DNA of 64,000 nucleotides from Delphinapterus leucas (lineage: Eukaryota > Chordata > Mammalia > Artiodactyla > Monodontidae): the NCBI RefSeq assembly GCF_002288925.2, contig NW_022098057.1, positions 65,215,641 through 65,279,640 of the forward strand, read 5' to 3'. Both the position numbers and the translations under genes were made by a program. This document shows, piece by piece, positions 11,520 to 23,345 of this stretch. The number at the start of each line of letters is the position of its first letter. Within the stretch, counting starts at the first letter, position 1. Under the pieces are notes generated by a model, which saw only the letters and a program-made list of their open reading frames with translations, was not told where the DNA came from and did no database searches.

Positions 11520-14438
11520 ATGGACTTAACTGATATTTATAGGACATTCCATCCAAAAACAACAGAATACACTTTCTTCTCAAGGGCTCATGGAACATTC
11601 TCCAGGTTAGATCATATCTTGGGTCAAAAATCAAGCCTTGGTAAATTTAAGAAACTTGAAACTGTATCAAGTATCTTTTCCTACCACAATGCTATGAGAC
11701 TAGATATCAATTACAAGAAAAAATCTGTAAAAAATACAAACACATGGAGGCTAAACAATACACTACTAAATAACCAAGAGATCACTGAAGAAATCAAAGA
11801 GGAAATCAAAAAATACCTAGAAACAAATGACAATGAAAACACGACGACCCAAAACGTATGGGACACAGCAAAAGCAGTTCTAAGAGGGAAGTTTATAGCA
11901 ATAAAGCCCTACCTCAAGAAACAAGAAACATCTCAAATAAACAACCTAACTATACACCTAAAGCAATTGGAGAAAGAAGAACAAAAACCCCCCAAAGTTA
12001 GCAGAAGGAAAGAAGTCATAAAAATTAGATCAGAAATAAATGAAAAAGAAATGAAGGAAATCATAGCAAAGATCAATAAAACAAAAAGCTGGTTCTTTGA
12101 GAAGATAATCAATATTGATAAACCATTAGCCAGACTCATCAAGGAAAAAAAGGGAGAAGACTCAAATCAATAGAATTAGAAATGAAAAAGGGGAGGTAAC
12201 AACTGATACTGCAGAAATACAAAGGATCATGAGAGATTACTACAAGCAACTCTATGCCAATACAATGGACAACCTGGAAGAAATGGACAAATTCTTAGAA
12301 AAGCATAACCTTCCGAGACTGACCGAGGAAGAAAGAGAAACTGTAAACGGACCAATCACAAGCACTGAAAATGAGGCTGTGATTAAAAATCTCCCAAGAA
12401 ACAAAGGCCTGGGACCAGATGGTTTCACAGGCGAATTCTATCAAACATTTAGAGAAGAGCTAACACCTATCCTTCTCAAACTCTTCCAAAATATAGCAGA
12501 GGGAGGAACACTCCCAAACTCATTCTACGAGGCCATCACCCTGATACCAAAACCAGACAAAGATGTCACAAAGAAAGAAAACACAGGCCAATATCACTGA
12601 TGAATATAGATGCAAAAATCCTCAACAAAATACAAGCAAACGGAATCAAACGGCACATTAAAAGGATCATACACCGTGATCAAGTGGGGTTTATCCCAGG
12701 AACGCAAGGATTCTTTAATATACACAAATCAATCAACGTGATACACCATATTAACAAACTGAGGGAGAAAAACCATATGATCATCTCAATAGATGCAGAA
12801 AAATCTTTCGACAAAATTCAACACCCGTTTATGATAAAAACCCTGCAGAAAGTAGGCATAGAGGGAACTTACCTCAACATAATAAAGGCCATATATGACA
12901 AACCCACTGCCAACATCATTCTCACTGGTGAAAAACTGAAAGCATTTCCTCTAAGATCAGGAACAAGACAAAGGTGTCCACTCTCACCACTGTTATTCAA
13001 CATAGTTTTGGAAGTTTTAGCTGCATCAGTCAGATTAGAAAAAGAAATAAGAGGAATCAAAATCGGAAAAGAAGAAATAAAGCTGTCACTGTTTGCCGAT
13101 GACATGATACTATACACAGAGAATCCTAAAGATGCTACCAGAAAACTACTAGAGCTAATCAATGAATTTGGTAAAGGATACAAAATTAATGCACAGAAAT
13201 TTCTTGCATTCCTATACACTAATGATGAAAAATCTGAAAGAGAAATTAAGGAAACACTCCCATTTACCATTGCAGCAAAGAGAATAAAATACCTAGAAAT
13301 AAACCTACCTAAGGAGACAAAAGACCTGTATGTAGAAAACTATAAGACACTGATGAAAGAAATGAAAGATGACACAAACAGATGGAGAGATATACCTTGT
13401 TCTTGGATTGGAAGAATCAACTTTGTGAAAATGACTATGCTACCCAAAGCAATCTACAGATTCAATGCAATGCCTATCAAACTACCAATGACATTTTTCA
13501 CAGAACTAGAACAAAAAATTTCACAATTTGTATTGAAACACAAAAGACCCTGAATAGCCAAAGGAATCTTGAGAAAGAAAAATGAAGCTGGAAGAATCAG
13601 GCTCCTGGGCTTCAGACTATACTACAAAGCTACAGTAATCAACTCAGTATGTTACTGGCACAAAAACAGATATATAGATCAATGGAACAGGATAGAAAGT
13701 CCAGAGATAAACCCATGCACATATGGTCACCTTATTTTTGATAAAGGAGGCAAGAATATACAATGGAGATAAGACAGCCTCTTCAAAAAGTGGTGCTGGG
13801 AAAACCGGACAGCTACATGTAAAAGAATGAAATTAGAGCACTCCCTAACACCATACACAAAAATAAACTCAAAATGGATTAAAGACCTAAATATAAGCCC
13901 AGACACTATAAAACTCTTAGAGGAAAACATATGTGGAACACTCTATGACATAAATCATAGCAAGATCCTTTTTGACCCACCTCGTAGAGAAATGGAAATA
14001 AAAACAAAAATAAACAAATGGGAACTAATGAAACTTAAAAGCTTTTGCACAGCAAAGGAAACCATAAACAGGACCAAAAGACAACCCTCAGAATGGGAGA
14101 AAATATTTGCCAATGAATCAACTGACAAAGGATTAATCTCCAAAATTTACAAGCAGCTCATGCTGCTCAATATCAGAAAAAGAAACAACCCAGTCCAAAA
14201 ATGGGCAGAAGACCTAAACAGACATTTCTCCAAAGAAGATATACAGATTGTCAAGAAACACATGAAGGGATGCTCAACATCACTAATCATTAGAGAAATG
14301 CAAATCAAAACTACGAGGTATCACCTCACCCCAGTCAGAATGGCCATCATCAAAAAATCTACAAACAATAAATGCTGGAGAGGGTGTGGAGAAAAGGGAA
14401 CCCTCTTGCACTGTTGGTGGGAATGTAAATTGATATAG
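11520..14438 (+). pseudogene. L1 ORF2 pseudogene (endonuclease / reverse transcriptase)
   Basis: Broken copy of the L1 ORF2 protein, the endonuclease and reverse transcriptase that makes LINE copies at nicked DNA. The C-terminal part of the endonuclease (SRAHGTFSRLDHILG) is at 11520 onward. The reverse transcriptase carries its FADD catalytic box intact at 13092-13103 (with MILY after it). The C-terminal zinc-knuckle-like C-X3-C-X7-H-X4-C is intact near 14371-14424. Lesions seen: a frameshift near 12140-12150, a second near 12570-12590 that restores the frame, a TGA at 13551-13553 where a CpG change from CGA is likely, a TAA at 13770-13772, and a TAG at 14436-14438 likely from CAG. The start is missing because the element is 5'-truncated. 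Not functional. Confidence 0.93.
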
Positions 14439-14469
14439 CCACTATGGAGAACAATATAGAGGGTTCCTT

Positions 14470-15160
14470 AAAAAACTAAAAGTAGAACTACCCTAGGACC
14501 CAGCAGTCCCACTTCTGGGCATATACCCTGAAAAAACCATAATTCAAAAAGACACATGCACCCCAATGTTCATTGCACGTCTGTTTACAATAGCCAGGAT
14601 ATGGAAGGAACCTAAGTGTCCATCGACAAATGAATGGATAAAGAAGATGTGGCACATATATACAATGGAATATTACTCAGCCATATAAAGAAATGAAATT
14701 GAGTTATTTGTAGTGAGGTGGATGGACCTAGAGGCTGTCATACAGAGTGAAGTAAGTCTGAAAGAGAAAAATAAGTACTGTATGCTAACACATATATATG
14801 GAATCTAGAAAAAAAAAAAAAAAGGTCCTGAAGAACCTAGGGGCAGGAGAGGAATAAAGACGCAGACATAGAGAATGGAGTTGAGGACATGGGGAGGGGG
14901 AAGGATAAGCTGGGATGAAGTGAGAGAGTGGCATGGACTTATACCAAATGTAAAATAGATAGCCTGTGGGAAGCAGCCACATAGCACAGAGTGATCAGTT
15001 TGGTGCTTTGTGACCACCTAGAGGGGTGGGATACGGAGGGTGGGATGGAGACGCAAGAGGGAGGAGATATGGGGATATATTTATACGTATAGATGATTCA
15101 CTTTGTTATAAAGCAGAAACTAACACACCATTGTAAAGCAATTGTACTCCAATAAAGATG
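14470..15160 (+). other. L1 3' UTR and poly(A) signal
   Basis: The last part of ORF2 and the 3' UTR of this L1, with 'gggcatataccctgaaaaaa' (ORF2 end), a purine-rich stretch near 14820-14900 and the terminal 'attgtactccaataaagatg'. AATAAA lies 7 bases before the A-tail. Useful as a reference for the matching 3' end at 57637-57973. Confidence 0.85.
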
Positions 15161-15186
15161 TTTAAAAAAAAAAAAGTGATGAGTAA

Positions 15187-17102
15187 GGAGGCATCTGTAA
15201 GCAGAGCTGTGGCCAAGAAGATGCAGAAAGTAAGCACACATAGATATTATTGATTGTGTCTGTCCTCAGGAACACAGTGATATGTACATGGCATGTAATG
15301 GTATATGTATTGAATCCAGTGACTCTTGTTCCTCAGTGGGACCACCAAAAAAGCTACATTCTCAGGATTATATCTTTTTCTGAATCTTTGGGAGAAAGAG
15401 AGAGAAGCAGAGAGAATGGAAGCTTAGTGTGAGCTGTTGACTGGAAACACGTTTTACAAAACTGCTTCTTCTTGAATGGCAGTTGAATCAACTTATTGTC
15501 GTCAGGCTTTAAGTAAATGAGTTCTTGCAGTTGGCAAAAATGAATAGAAAATGCTTTAATTTTGTTCTGGCTGTGGTCCAGCAACAAGAGAGACTTTTCA
15601 AGCGTGGAATTACAGAGCAGTGCTGAACGACTCCAAGCGAATTCTGTGTAGGTTAAGCTCTTCAGGCAGGGCTCACTGTTTGCTCGTGGCAACTAGGTGA
15701 GAGGGGTGGCTGAAAGCTTGGGAAGACTGGGGTTGGCTAGTGAAACCTGGACCAGCTGTCTTTGTCCCTTAGTACTTGGTAAAAATGTGGGTCAAAAGTA
15801 ACTATTTTCATTAGTACATGGAGAAAATTGTTATTCAAATTGGGTGTCACTTTGTCCTCAGCCGAAAGGCTTTTGATGGTTATTCGTAATGGTAAAACTT
15901 CCAGATGTTCCATATTCAACAATAATTTTGACTGGAACTCATGGTCAGCAGAATCTGTTGGTAAGTAGATTTGAAGAAAGGGACTCTTTTAAAGACCCCT
16001 GGTTTGCGGATCCATGTTTTCTCAGCATCTTGTTCAAAGAAACCTGTACCTTCAGAAATCAAGAGAAACCTGGGACATCCTTCACTTTTACAGTCACATT
16101 TTGATTATTCAGTGTGAGTCAGGATTCTCACCAGGATTATGACCAAATTGGAGGACTGGTCGGTTGGGGGAGCACAAATGGCATTTAAAAAAGGCTGTGT
16201 GGGGGTGAGAGAATACCATGATTTCACAGAGTCGAAGAATTTTTTTCCAGAATGTATGTTTGAGAGGTTCAAAAGGAAAGGAAAGCAGAATATGGTTCTT
16301 TTCTTTTAATCTTTTCTTACCAGGTGCTATTTCAGGTTTCTGAGTGTTTCACTCTAGGAGCATTTATTCCATATTTAAAAAGGAATTGGGTTATTAGCTA
16401 TGCGCCACATAGCAGTTTGACCACGTTTAATATTTGAATTCTTCCTTAGATTTCATCACCTCCATTTTACTTTGGAAATCCCACTACAGGACTTGCCTGG
16501 CAATACATTTTTTATATTTTCCCATTTACTTTTATACTGTTCCCATTTTCTAGTGAACAGTCTGCTGCCAAGGCCATTCCCAAATCAATTTCTGAGTGTC
16601 GGCTACTCAGGATGATGCATCTCTATTTGGGGAAATTTACTGTAAGTTTTGTTGTGAGAAATGGATCTGTACATCAGTCTCCTGCTAGAGTAAGGGACTC
16701 ACGGAAGAATGAAGCAGAATTAACATGGAATACCTATATGACTCAGCATATTCCTTCCCTGGAGAACTGTGGAATTCAAGCAGCATGGTGTTGTAGTTTT
16801 TACACATATCGAGCGCAGAGAAATGTGAGGGGCTCACGGTGGTGCACTGGAGCTGGCTGTTAGAAGTGGGCTGTGCCCATCTCTTCCTGGCTCTGAGCTG
16901 AGTGACATCATGTTGGTAGCTTCATACGGGCCATGGTTGGAGTATTTCTACTAGGACGTTGGCAGATGCTGCAAATAGTTATTGTGGTCGTTTTAAGTTC
17001 CTCCCTGGAGAGCAAGTTGTGAAGCATTTGCTAGCGCAACCCGGGGTCAGTGTACCTAAAACACTGATTTTCTTTTTCTTTTCATTGCTGTTATTCTCTA
17101 GT
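15187..17102. other. Unique non-coding DNA
   Basis: No recognisable repeat or exon. The longest frames (112 residues at 15354-15692 minus, 83 at 16612-16863 plus) have no domain or motif I recognise. GC is slightly higher than in the AT-rich blocks upstream, so conserved non-coding DNA is possible but not visible from sequence alone. Confidence 0.5.
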
Positions 17103-17292
17103 ACGGGTGTTCTCGAAATGTGGTCCTTGGACCAGCAGTGTCAGCATCACCTGGGAACTTGTTAGAAGTGAAAATTAGCTGGCCCCACCCCTAACCTACT
17201 GAATTAGAAACTCCAGGGTTGGGACTCGGGAATCTTTTAACAAGCCCTCCTTCCAGGTGAATCTGAGGTATGCTAAAGTGCAATAACCACTG
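17103..17292 (+). mobile_element. MER5A-like hAT MITE
   Basis: Nearly full-length: starts as a decayed CAGTGGTTCTCAAAGTGTGG-type terminus ('tctcgaaatgtggtcc'), contains 'cagcatcacctgggaacttg' and 'ggccccacccctaacctact', and ends with the complementary terminus '...aaccactg'. This is the classic MER5A non-autonomous hAT-Charlie element. Orientation is by convention. Confidence 0.9.
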
Positions 17293-17574
17293 CTCCAGGG
17301 ACTAAATAATTGAGGAATAAATTACTTTTACTTAACTGTATGCTGACCACAATTGAATGATTAATTATCTCATACCTGTCCCATTGTGTTTATCAAGCTT
17401 TCAGAGGATAATGCTAAATGCACCCATAGCAGGTGGTGTCAAAGTTGTATCATTTCCGGGGCTCATAGCACGTGGAAACGCATGCCTCATCTAACTCACA
17501 TTCTTCAGCTGAAAGCACGGCCAAAAAGCAGGTGATGTGGGTTAAGTATGGTAACTGGCCTACCATGTTCTTTG

Positions 17575-17753
17575 CTGGCTTAAAGTCAGGATCCCCTGGA
17601 GGGCTTGTTAAAACAGATTGCTAGATCCCACCCCCAACGTTTCTGATTGGTAGGCCTGGAGTGGGGGGAGCCTGCTGATTTGCCTTTCTAGACGTCTTCC
17701 CAACTGACGCTGAAGCTGTTGTTGCCGGGAGCAGTCTTAGAGAGCCACCACTC
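17575..17753 (-). mobile_element. MER5-type hAT MITE, reverse copy
   Basis: Reverse orientation of the same family: 'ggagggcttgttaaaacaga', 'agatcccacccccaacg', 'tctgattggtaggcctgg', ending with a decayed terminus near 'agagccaccactctag'. A CHR SINE inserted right at its right edge (17761). Confidence 0.8.
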
Positions 17754-17760
17754 TAGAACA

Positions 17761-17960
17761 AATTTTTTCTTTTTATTTTTTTGCGGTGCGTGGGCCTCTC
17801 CCTGTCGTGGCCTCTCCCGTTGCGGAGCACAGGCTCCGGACGCGCAGGCTCAGCGGCCATGGCTCACGGGCCCAGCCGCTCCGCGGCATGTGGGATCCTC
17901 CCGGACCGGGCCCTGCATCGGCAGGCGGACTCTCAACCACTGCGCCCACCAGGGAAGCCC
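17761..17960 (-). mobile_element. CHR-type SINE lacking the B box
   Basis: Reverse-complement CHR SINE flanked by TAGAACA at 17754-17760 and 17961-17967. The T-rich tail is at 17761-17781 and the head ends GGGAAGCCC at 17952-17960. Compared with the copies at 2088 and 5456, it lacks about 14-16 bases between 'ccggaccggg' and 'ccctgcatcggcagg', exactly where the B box complement ('gcacgaaccc') should be at about 17909. A further base is inserted in the head (GCGCCCACCAG rather than GCGCCACCAG). Without a B box it should be a poor Pol III template. The deletion could predate insertion or have happened in place. Confidence 0.93.
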
Positions 17961-17967
17961 TAGAACA

Positions 17968-18625
17968 TCTTTTGAATGATCTGTTTCTGGGTGAGTTTCT
18001 GCCTCCTGCCTTTTTGTCCTCCTTTGTTCTACATTTAGCTTGGCTGTGATTTCTCCTGGAGAAGGTAGAGCCCACATCATATGAGGCATGATTTTTAATG
18101 TGCAAGAGCCTGTGAGCCCTCCATTTTAGGTCAAGATATTATTGAGAGTTATAATTCACTTTGTAAGTTTTCTTCCTTCTCCTACTAAGTTTCTACAGGC
18201 TTGGCACTTTGCTATTGTGTCAGGATGAAACTCAGCTGCTTCCTCATTGCAGTGTTTGTGGCCTCATGATTCACACCTTTCACTGCCGTCCAGATCACTC
18301 GCTCGGTTGAACAGGATATTTTTCCTCTTCTTTATTTCCTTTGAATAAAATAACTAATCCACCTGAGTTTCATCCTCTTACTCATGCTCTTCAACAGAAT
18401 AGAAGCTCTTTCCAATGCATGAAGAGCACAGTTTAAAGTGTTTACTGGTCATGACAGCTCTAGGAGGCCTTGCACACCTCATTGTTGAGATCAGGTGGGA
18501 TGTCTACAACTTTTTTCCTGAACTCTTAAAATGCAGCATTCGAATAGGGGTGGCTAATGTTGTTATCTGACTGTTGCATTTTTTTTTAAGTTGCATTTTA
18601 AAATTATTTGTTAGGTTTCTGCTAA
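17968..18625. other. Unique non-coding DNA
   Basis: No recognisable element or exon between the SINE duplication and the MIR relic that follows. Confidence 0.5.
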
Positions 18626-18835
18626 ACTTGAGTGAGAAGACTTTAGTTTAAGACATATCTTGGCCACTCAAGTAGTTCTGTGACCTTAGGCACGTCATTT
18701 AATTTGTTGGGTCTCACTCTCTTCGTCCATAAATTGGAAATGGTGGCGTCTGTACTGTTTATTTTATTTAAGTTGTGTGAGGGCTACAGTGATATCTAGG
18801 AAAGTGTTTCGTAAACTCTAGAATGCTATGTAACT
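18626..18835 (+). mobile_element. MIR SINE relic
   Basis: Shows the MIR core order: 'ttctgtgaccttaggcacgt' followed by 'catttaatttgttgggtctc' and 'cgtccataaattggaaatgg', matching MIR '...tgtgaccttgggcaagtcac...ctcatctgtaaaatggg'. Old and diverged. Confidence 0.75.
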
Positions 18836-19327
18836 CTGAAGCATTATATGAGTTCCTTATAGTACTCAGCATGGTCAGGACATAGGATAGACCCTTAAGA
18901 TGTGATATCTGCTTGTGTATGTGTGCCTGGGCCCTTATAGATCTGTGGCAGCTGATTCTCAGAACAGTATCTGATACTTAATAGCTATCCTGAGCATGGG
19001 GAGCAAATACACAAAAGTGAGTATAAAAGCTGGTTATTAGCTAGACTTTAGGAGGCAGGAAAAACTGGGGACTGACTGCAAGCTTTTGGAATTTTGCTTG
19101 ATGGTATCATTTTGGAAACTAGGGCAATGTCAAGAAGCTGAGTGTGTCATTTAAATAACAGGAGTAACGGGAAACAGTATATTATGTTGTTGGTGTTTGG
19201 GTGTCTCCCAATAATGTTTTGGCCTGAAAACTGGGACTTTTTTTCTTGACTATAAAGACATACTTACTGGGACAAAGGGTAGGATGGGTGGGCTATCTTA
19301 GGTATTCAAAATAGGAAATACCAAACT

Positions 19328-19354
19328 GTGTGCATGTGTGTGTGTGCGCGCACA
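19328..19354. repeat. Alternating purine-pyrimidine tract (TG/CG)
   Basis: 27 bases of strictly alternating purine and pyrimidine (TG, then CGCGCACA). Such tracts can adopt Z-DNA under supercoiling; here it is most simply a microsatellite. Confidence 0.8.
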
Positions 19355-19599
19355 TTTATGGTAAATATTTGAAACAGGGTTTGCGAAATCCTGTAGAGCC
19401 CATCTAGAGAAAACATGTGGAAGTCTTCTAAAAGATATTTCTCTCCCTCTTGGGCTTTCATAGTGTTCAGAAAATTGGATATATCATGCACTTGAGAGTT
19501 TGTACTATGGTGCACTGAAATTTATGTCAGTCATATATTTGACAATTACCTATGCTCTCTATAAACAAAATAGCATAAAAAGTGCTGGCACAAGACTGT

Positions 19600-19790
19600 G
19601 GGGATCCTCTGCCTCGACACTGACTAGCTTGCTGATGGTGGATAAATCAGTTAACCTGTGTGAAACTTAGTTTCCTGATCTACAAAACAGAAGTAATAAT
19701 TATTGACTCATTTGCCTTCACTAAGTTGCAGGTGAAATAATGTATATAAAAGTACTTTGTCAACTGTAAAATGGGCTAGAAATGCAAGAT
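19600..19790 (+). mobile_element. MIR SINE relic
   Basis: 'gatggtggataaatcagtta' then 'cctgtgtgaaacttagtttc' then 'ctgatctacaaaacagaagt' follow the MIR order; the tail 'aaagtactttgtcaactgt' matches the MIR 3' part. Confidence 0.75.
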
Positions 19791-20399
19791 ATTGTTTTCA
19801 AAAAGCCTCTAGTATAAGGCTTTATAGGTAGTCAATGCAATTGTGTTTATTATAGAACTTAAAAAAAACAGGCTAGAAAAATGTTGATTGAGGGAAAGAA
19901 TCTTTAAATTACTTAAATTAATTAAGTTCAGAGCCTGCTGACATACATGCAGTATGTCTTGGTTCATGCATCAAGTCTCCTGGCAGGCTGGCTAGCTGCA
20001 GTTCTGCCCTCTCCATTCAGTGTCTTTTCTGTGACCTGAATGAAGATATAGGAGGTATGCTCTTCAGACTCATAGGTGATTCAGACCTGGGAGGAGTAGC
20101 TAATACCTTGAATGCAGATCCAAAATTCAAATTGATCTCAAAAGGCAGGAACAATGATCTGAAAGCACCAAGATAAAATATAACATGGATATAAATAAAG
20201 TACTTCTTTTAGAGTAAAAATAATCTATTGCACAAATTCAGGATGCGGGTGATTTGCCTTGGAGGAAGTTGATATGAAACCATCTGGGGGTTTTAGATGA
20301 TGCCTACGAGCTCAAATAGAATGTGATGCATTTGCTTTGAAAAAAAAAAAGTACTGAGTAGAAAAACATGGGTGCTCACCAGAGTGATCTGGTGTTCAG

Positions 20400-20580
20400 A
20401 AATCTAACTTCTGAATTAGGTGATTAAGGTTCTGGTCTTCACTGTGTTAATATCTCACTATGTGACCTTGCTCAGGTCATTTAATGTTCTTGGGTTCATT
20501 TTATTTAATTGATAAAATGAGAACTTGGACTAAATTATTTCTGAGATTGCTCCCAGCTATAGGAATCTGATTCTGAGTTG
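20400..20580 (+). mobile_element. MIR SINE relic
   Basis: 'actatgtgaccttgctcagg' followed by 'tcatttaatgttcttgggtt' and 'attgataaaatgagaacttgg' match the MIR core. Confidence 0.7.
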
Positions 20581-20594
20581 AGTCATATGAAGAC

Positions 20595-20637
20595 TTTTTT
20601 TTTTTTTTTTTTTTTTTTGCGGGGGGGGTGGTGGTGG
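20595..20637. repeat. T24 homopolymer next to G-rich tract
   Basis: 24 T (20595-20618) followed by GC and an eight-G run with (GGT)n. Likely an A-tail relic or slippage product. Prone to assembly error. Confidence 0.8.
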
Positions 20638-20639
20638 TT

Positions 20640-21590
20640 TGAGAATTAATGTATCTATAGCTAGTCGAAAAAAATTTTTTCAATTACAGAGAAACAACTG
20701 AGACTTAAAATTAGAATATGTATGTATATATATTTTTATTTTTCAGTGATTGTGACTTTTAATTTAATTTTGTTAGCTCAGCCAATGGCCTTCTCAAAGA
20801 TAACATATTTCTCAATTTTTTTTGCTTAACTGGTGTGCCTTAAGAACTGTTCCGTATCTTCAAATTTTTCTGTGACTTTCAGGTACAAATCCCAGTAGGG
20901 TCCAGCTGGCTCACTTTCCTTCCAAGACGGATAAATTGAGCTGTATATTCTTTTACAATATGTGGTCTTAGATGTCTAGCGTGAGACTTTCAAAATTAAG
21001 GTCCTGTCTACTGCTTATAGACTTATGCAGGGTCTCAGACCTCTTTTGGTAGAAATAACAGTTTATCATCAAAACTACAGAGTAATTTTTGCTGCCAAAA
21101 AATGAGTGTTGCTTCTCTCTAACTTACAGAAGTGTTACTTCTTTAATGTAAGCTTTAATTGAGCTGTGAATGACTTAATAGTTTGCTGTACCTCTGAGTT
21201 TCGGAATATGCTGTGTTTTTCAGAAGGAATGGCTACATGCTAGGCATGTTGTTCATTTTAATGCACCTGGTTAACTTTCACTCATTTCATTATGCTATTT
21301 GTTTGATATAGACTTTGTACTCTATTTCATATAATAGAGGGTTTTTTGTGTGTTGTTCTGAAACCTTGAATGTGACTTAATTAAGTGAATGGGAATTAAT
21401 CAGAATATCCCTTTTCTAATCTTACCAGGTAAAAAAAATTCATCATATTAAGGGTGTTGTGTTAGGGAAGATAGCAACTTATGCTTCCTTCTCTTCATTC
21501 CTCTACTTTTCTTCCCCTTCCTTTCTCCTTTGCCTTCCTCTGTCCCACCCACACTTTTCCCCCTCCTTCTTTCTTCCTTTTTGTTTCTTC
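20640..21590. other. Unique non-coding DNA
   Basis: No repeat or exon recognised; a pyrimidine-rich stretch at 21480-21590 (ctt/ccc-rich) produces a 73-residue frame with no domain. Confidence 0.5.
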
Positions 21591-22190
21591 TGTCCATAAG
21601 TATTTATTGAATCACCACTGTGTGTTAGGTAGGCTTAGGATTTATTCACTAGTATGGTATCTGCCTTCATGGTGCTTACAGTCTAGGAGAAGAATCATTT
21701 AAGTAAACAATTACAATGCAGAGTAAAATGAAGTTCGTTAATGAAGGCCAGAGAGGACATCCCAGAATAGATTTTAAACCTGAGAGTTGAAGGTTGATTT
21801 TTAGTTAGCTGAACAAAGAAGTTGAGCTTGGATTGGATGCAGGAAATGTTCTAGGCAGAGGGAAAGCATTTAGTAAAATCTTAAGACGTCAAAAAGTACA
21901 GCACAATTAAGATACAAAAAGACAGTATGGCTGAAGCCTGGTGCACAAGGGGAGATTGGCCAGAAATAGAATTGGAGGGACGAAATCTTAAAAGCCCTTA
22001 TGGATTGTGAACCCAAAAAGTAATAGGAAGTCACTGGAGGGTTGAAGAAAGAAAATAACATGGTCAGTTTTCCATTTTGAAAAGATGACCTTTTCCTGTA
22101 GGCTGGAAACTGAAACTGAGTTGGAAGGACACAAGTTTGATGATAAAATTATTATTATAGTCCAGGTAAGAGATGATGACGATGATTGCA
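21590..22190 (-). mobile_element. L2 LINE fragment
   Basis: Begins with the reverse complement of the L2 3' end ('aagtatttattgaatcacca', 'ctgtgtgttaggtaggct'), followed by 'cagtctaggagaagaatcat', 'gagagttgaaggttga', and 'aagtcactggagggttgaag', 'gaaaataacatggtcagttt'. This is the standard order of a minus-strand L2 about 600 bp long. Confidence 0.8.
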
Positions 22191-22424
22191 GCCTTGGACT
22201 TGGGTGGTGGTAGATACTGGAGTATCTGCTTCATCTGAACAAAGCTATGGAGTCTTTATTTCATTTTCAGATAATTGTCTTTAAAGTTATTGTTGAATAA
22301 CAGATAAAAACAAAAATCTTTTTTCCCCTTTATTGCTATCCCTAATTTGAGGACTTAAAGACTGCCCCCAAAATGATTAATAGCTGTGAGGTTTAGGTAT
22401 TCAGAATAAATTTCTAGATGCTGT

Positions 22425-22570
22425 GTTGATTTGAGTAGAAGAAGGTGCACCATAATAAGAGTCAGAGCTCTGAATTTAAGCCCTAGTTTTGTCACTAATG
22501 AGCTACTTGACTCTGGGTAAATAACCTCCCTAGGCACTCCCTTCAGTTCTAATCATCCATGATTCTGTGG
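22425..22570 (+). mobile_element. MIR SINE relic
   Basis: 'ataataagagtcagagctct' then 'gagctacttgactctgggta' then 'aataacctccctaggcactc' follow the MIR order, diverged. Confidence 0.6.
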
Positions 22571-22887
22571 ATGCCTATGTAAAAGAACTCTAGGGAGGAA
22601 AAGTCTCCAAGTGTTTATTTACGTTTTGAACATCTTAATGCTTTTTGAATCCCTGTTGGTATGCATATCGAAATTCTAGATTCAACGAGTGAGAAGCCTT
22701 GCTAGCAGTATCAGAAATCTGAACCTATAATATGGTAAATCTGGAACTAAAAATAAAACTGTCTTTCTATTTTACACCCTTGCTTATAGACATGAGAGGA
22801 GATTTTGAGGTCTGTGAAAGATGAGCCACAAAAATTTAACTTCTGAGGATAGAAATCAGTAATAATGAGAAATTAGGCTAAAGTGTG

Positions 22888-22965
22888 TAGCTGTTCCCAA
22901 ACGTTAGTCCACTGACTGGTGCCCGTTTGGCCACATAAACATCCCATGTGGGAGCTTGTTAAAAT
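22888..22965 (+). mobile_element. hAT MITE, left part (interrupted)
   Basis: 'tgttcccaaacgttagtcca' and 'catcccatgtgggagcttgt' resemble the left side of a MER5/MER58-type hAT MITE. Its right part resumes after a small L1 insertion at 23168. Family name uncertain. Confidence 0.6.
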
Positions 22966-23165
22966 TATAGAGAGTAAATCTTAGTAGTTCTCATAACAAG
23001 AAAAAAATTGTAACTTTGTATAGTGACGGATGGTAACTAGACCCATTGTGGTGATCATTTCCCAGCATATACAAATATCAAATCATTACGTTGTATACTG
23101 GAAACTAATATAATGCTATATGTCAATTATACCTTAATAAAATAAATGAATAGTAAAAAAAAAAA
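22966..23165 (+). mobile_element. L1 3' UTR fragment, nested in a hAT MITE
   Basis: Severely 5'-truncated L1: 'agagagtaaatcttagtagt' through 'tggtaactagacccattgtg' and 'atgtcaattataccttaata' to an A-tail at 23155-23166. Its flanks read AAAATTATA on the left (ending near 22965) and AAAATTACA on the right, a probable target duplication with one change. The sequence matches the L1 3' UTR near 39050-39270. Confidence 0.8.
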
Positions 23166-23167
23166 AT

Positions 23168-23345
23168 TACACATCCGTGGTATCCACCTCATAGCTTCTG
23201 ATCAGTAGGTGGAGATTTAAAACAAATTGAGATGGTCACTATGGGGCAATGTTTTTGAGTGTCATGCATGAGATCACATTTATCTTGCAAAATGTTTCTT
23301 GAAAAAGTGTCTGGGGTGAAATAAATTTGAGAAACACTGTGTAAT
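23168..23345 (+). mobile_element. hAT MITE, right part
   Basis: Continuation of the element at 22888: 'cttctgatcagtaggtggag' then decayed DNA to 'aaatttgagaaacactgtg', which is a hAT-Charlie-type right terminus. Confidence 0.55.

Larger units (their letters stand above)
11479..15175 (+). mobile_element. 5'-truncated L1 LINE, about 3.7 kb
   Basis: Starts inside ORF2 ('aataaggaaacacaagcttt'), in the endonuclease domain, and runs through reverse transcriptase, the C-terminal Cys-rich domain and a 3' UTR (about 14470-15160) to an AATAAA signal at 15151-15156 and an A-tail at 15163-15175. 5' truncation is the usual outcome of L1 insertion. A possible target duplication around ATGAGT (11473-11478 and 15179-15184) is weak. 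The sequence is well preserved compared with the ancient L1s here, so it is a mid-to-young cetartiodactyl L1. Its 3' UTR is the same type as the L1 part of the chimera at 57637. Confidence 0.95.

Noticed and set aside
12229..13553. Functional reverse transcriptase gene
   Set aside because: Although FADD is intact, frameshifts and stops flank the piece and the element lacks its 5' end and ORF1.
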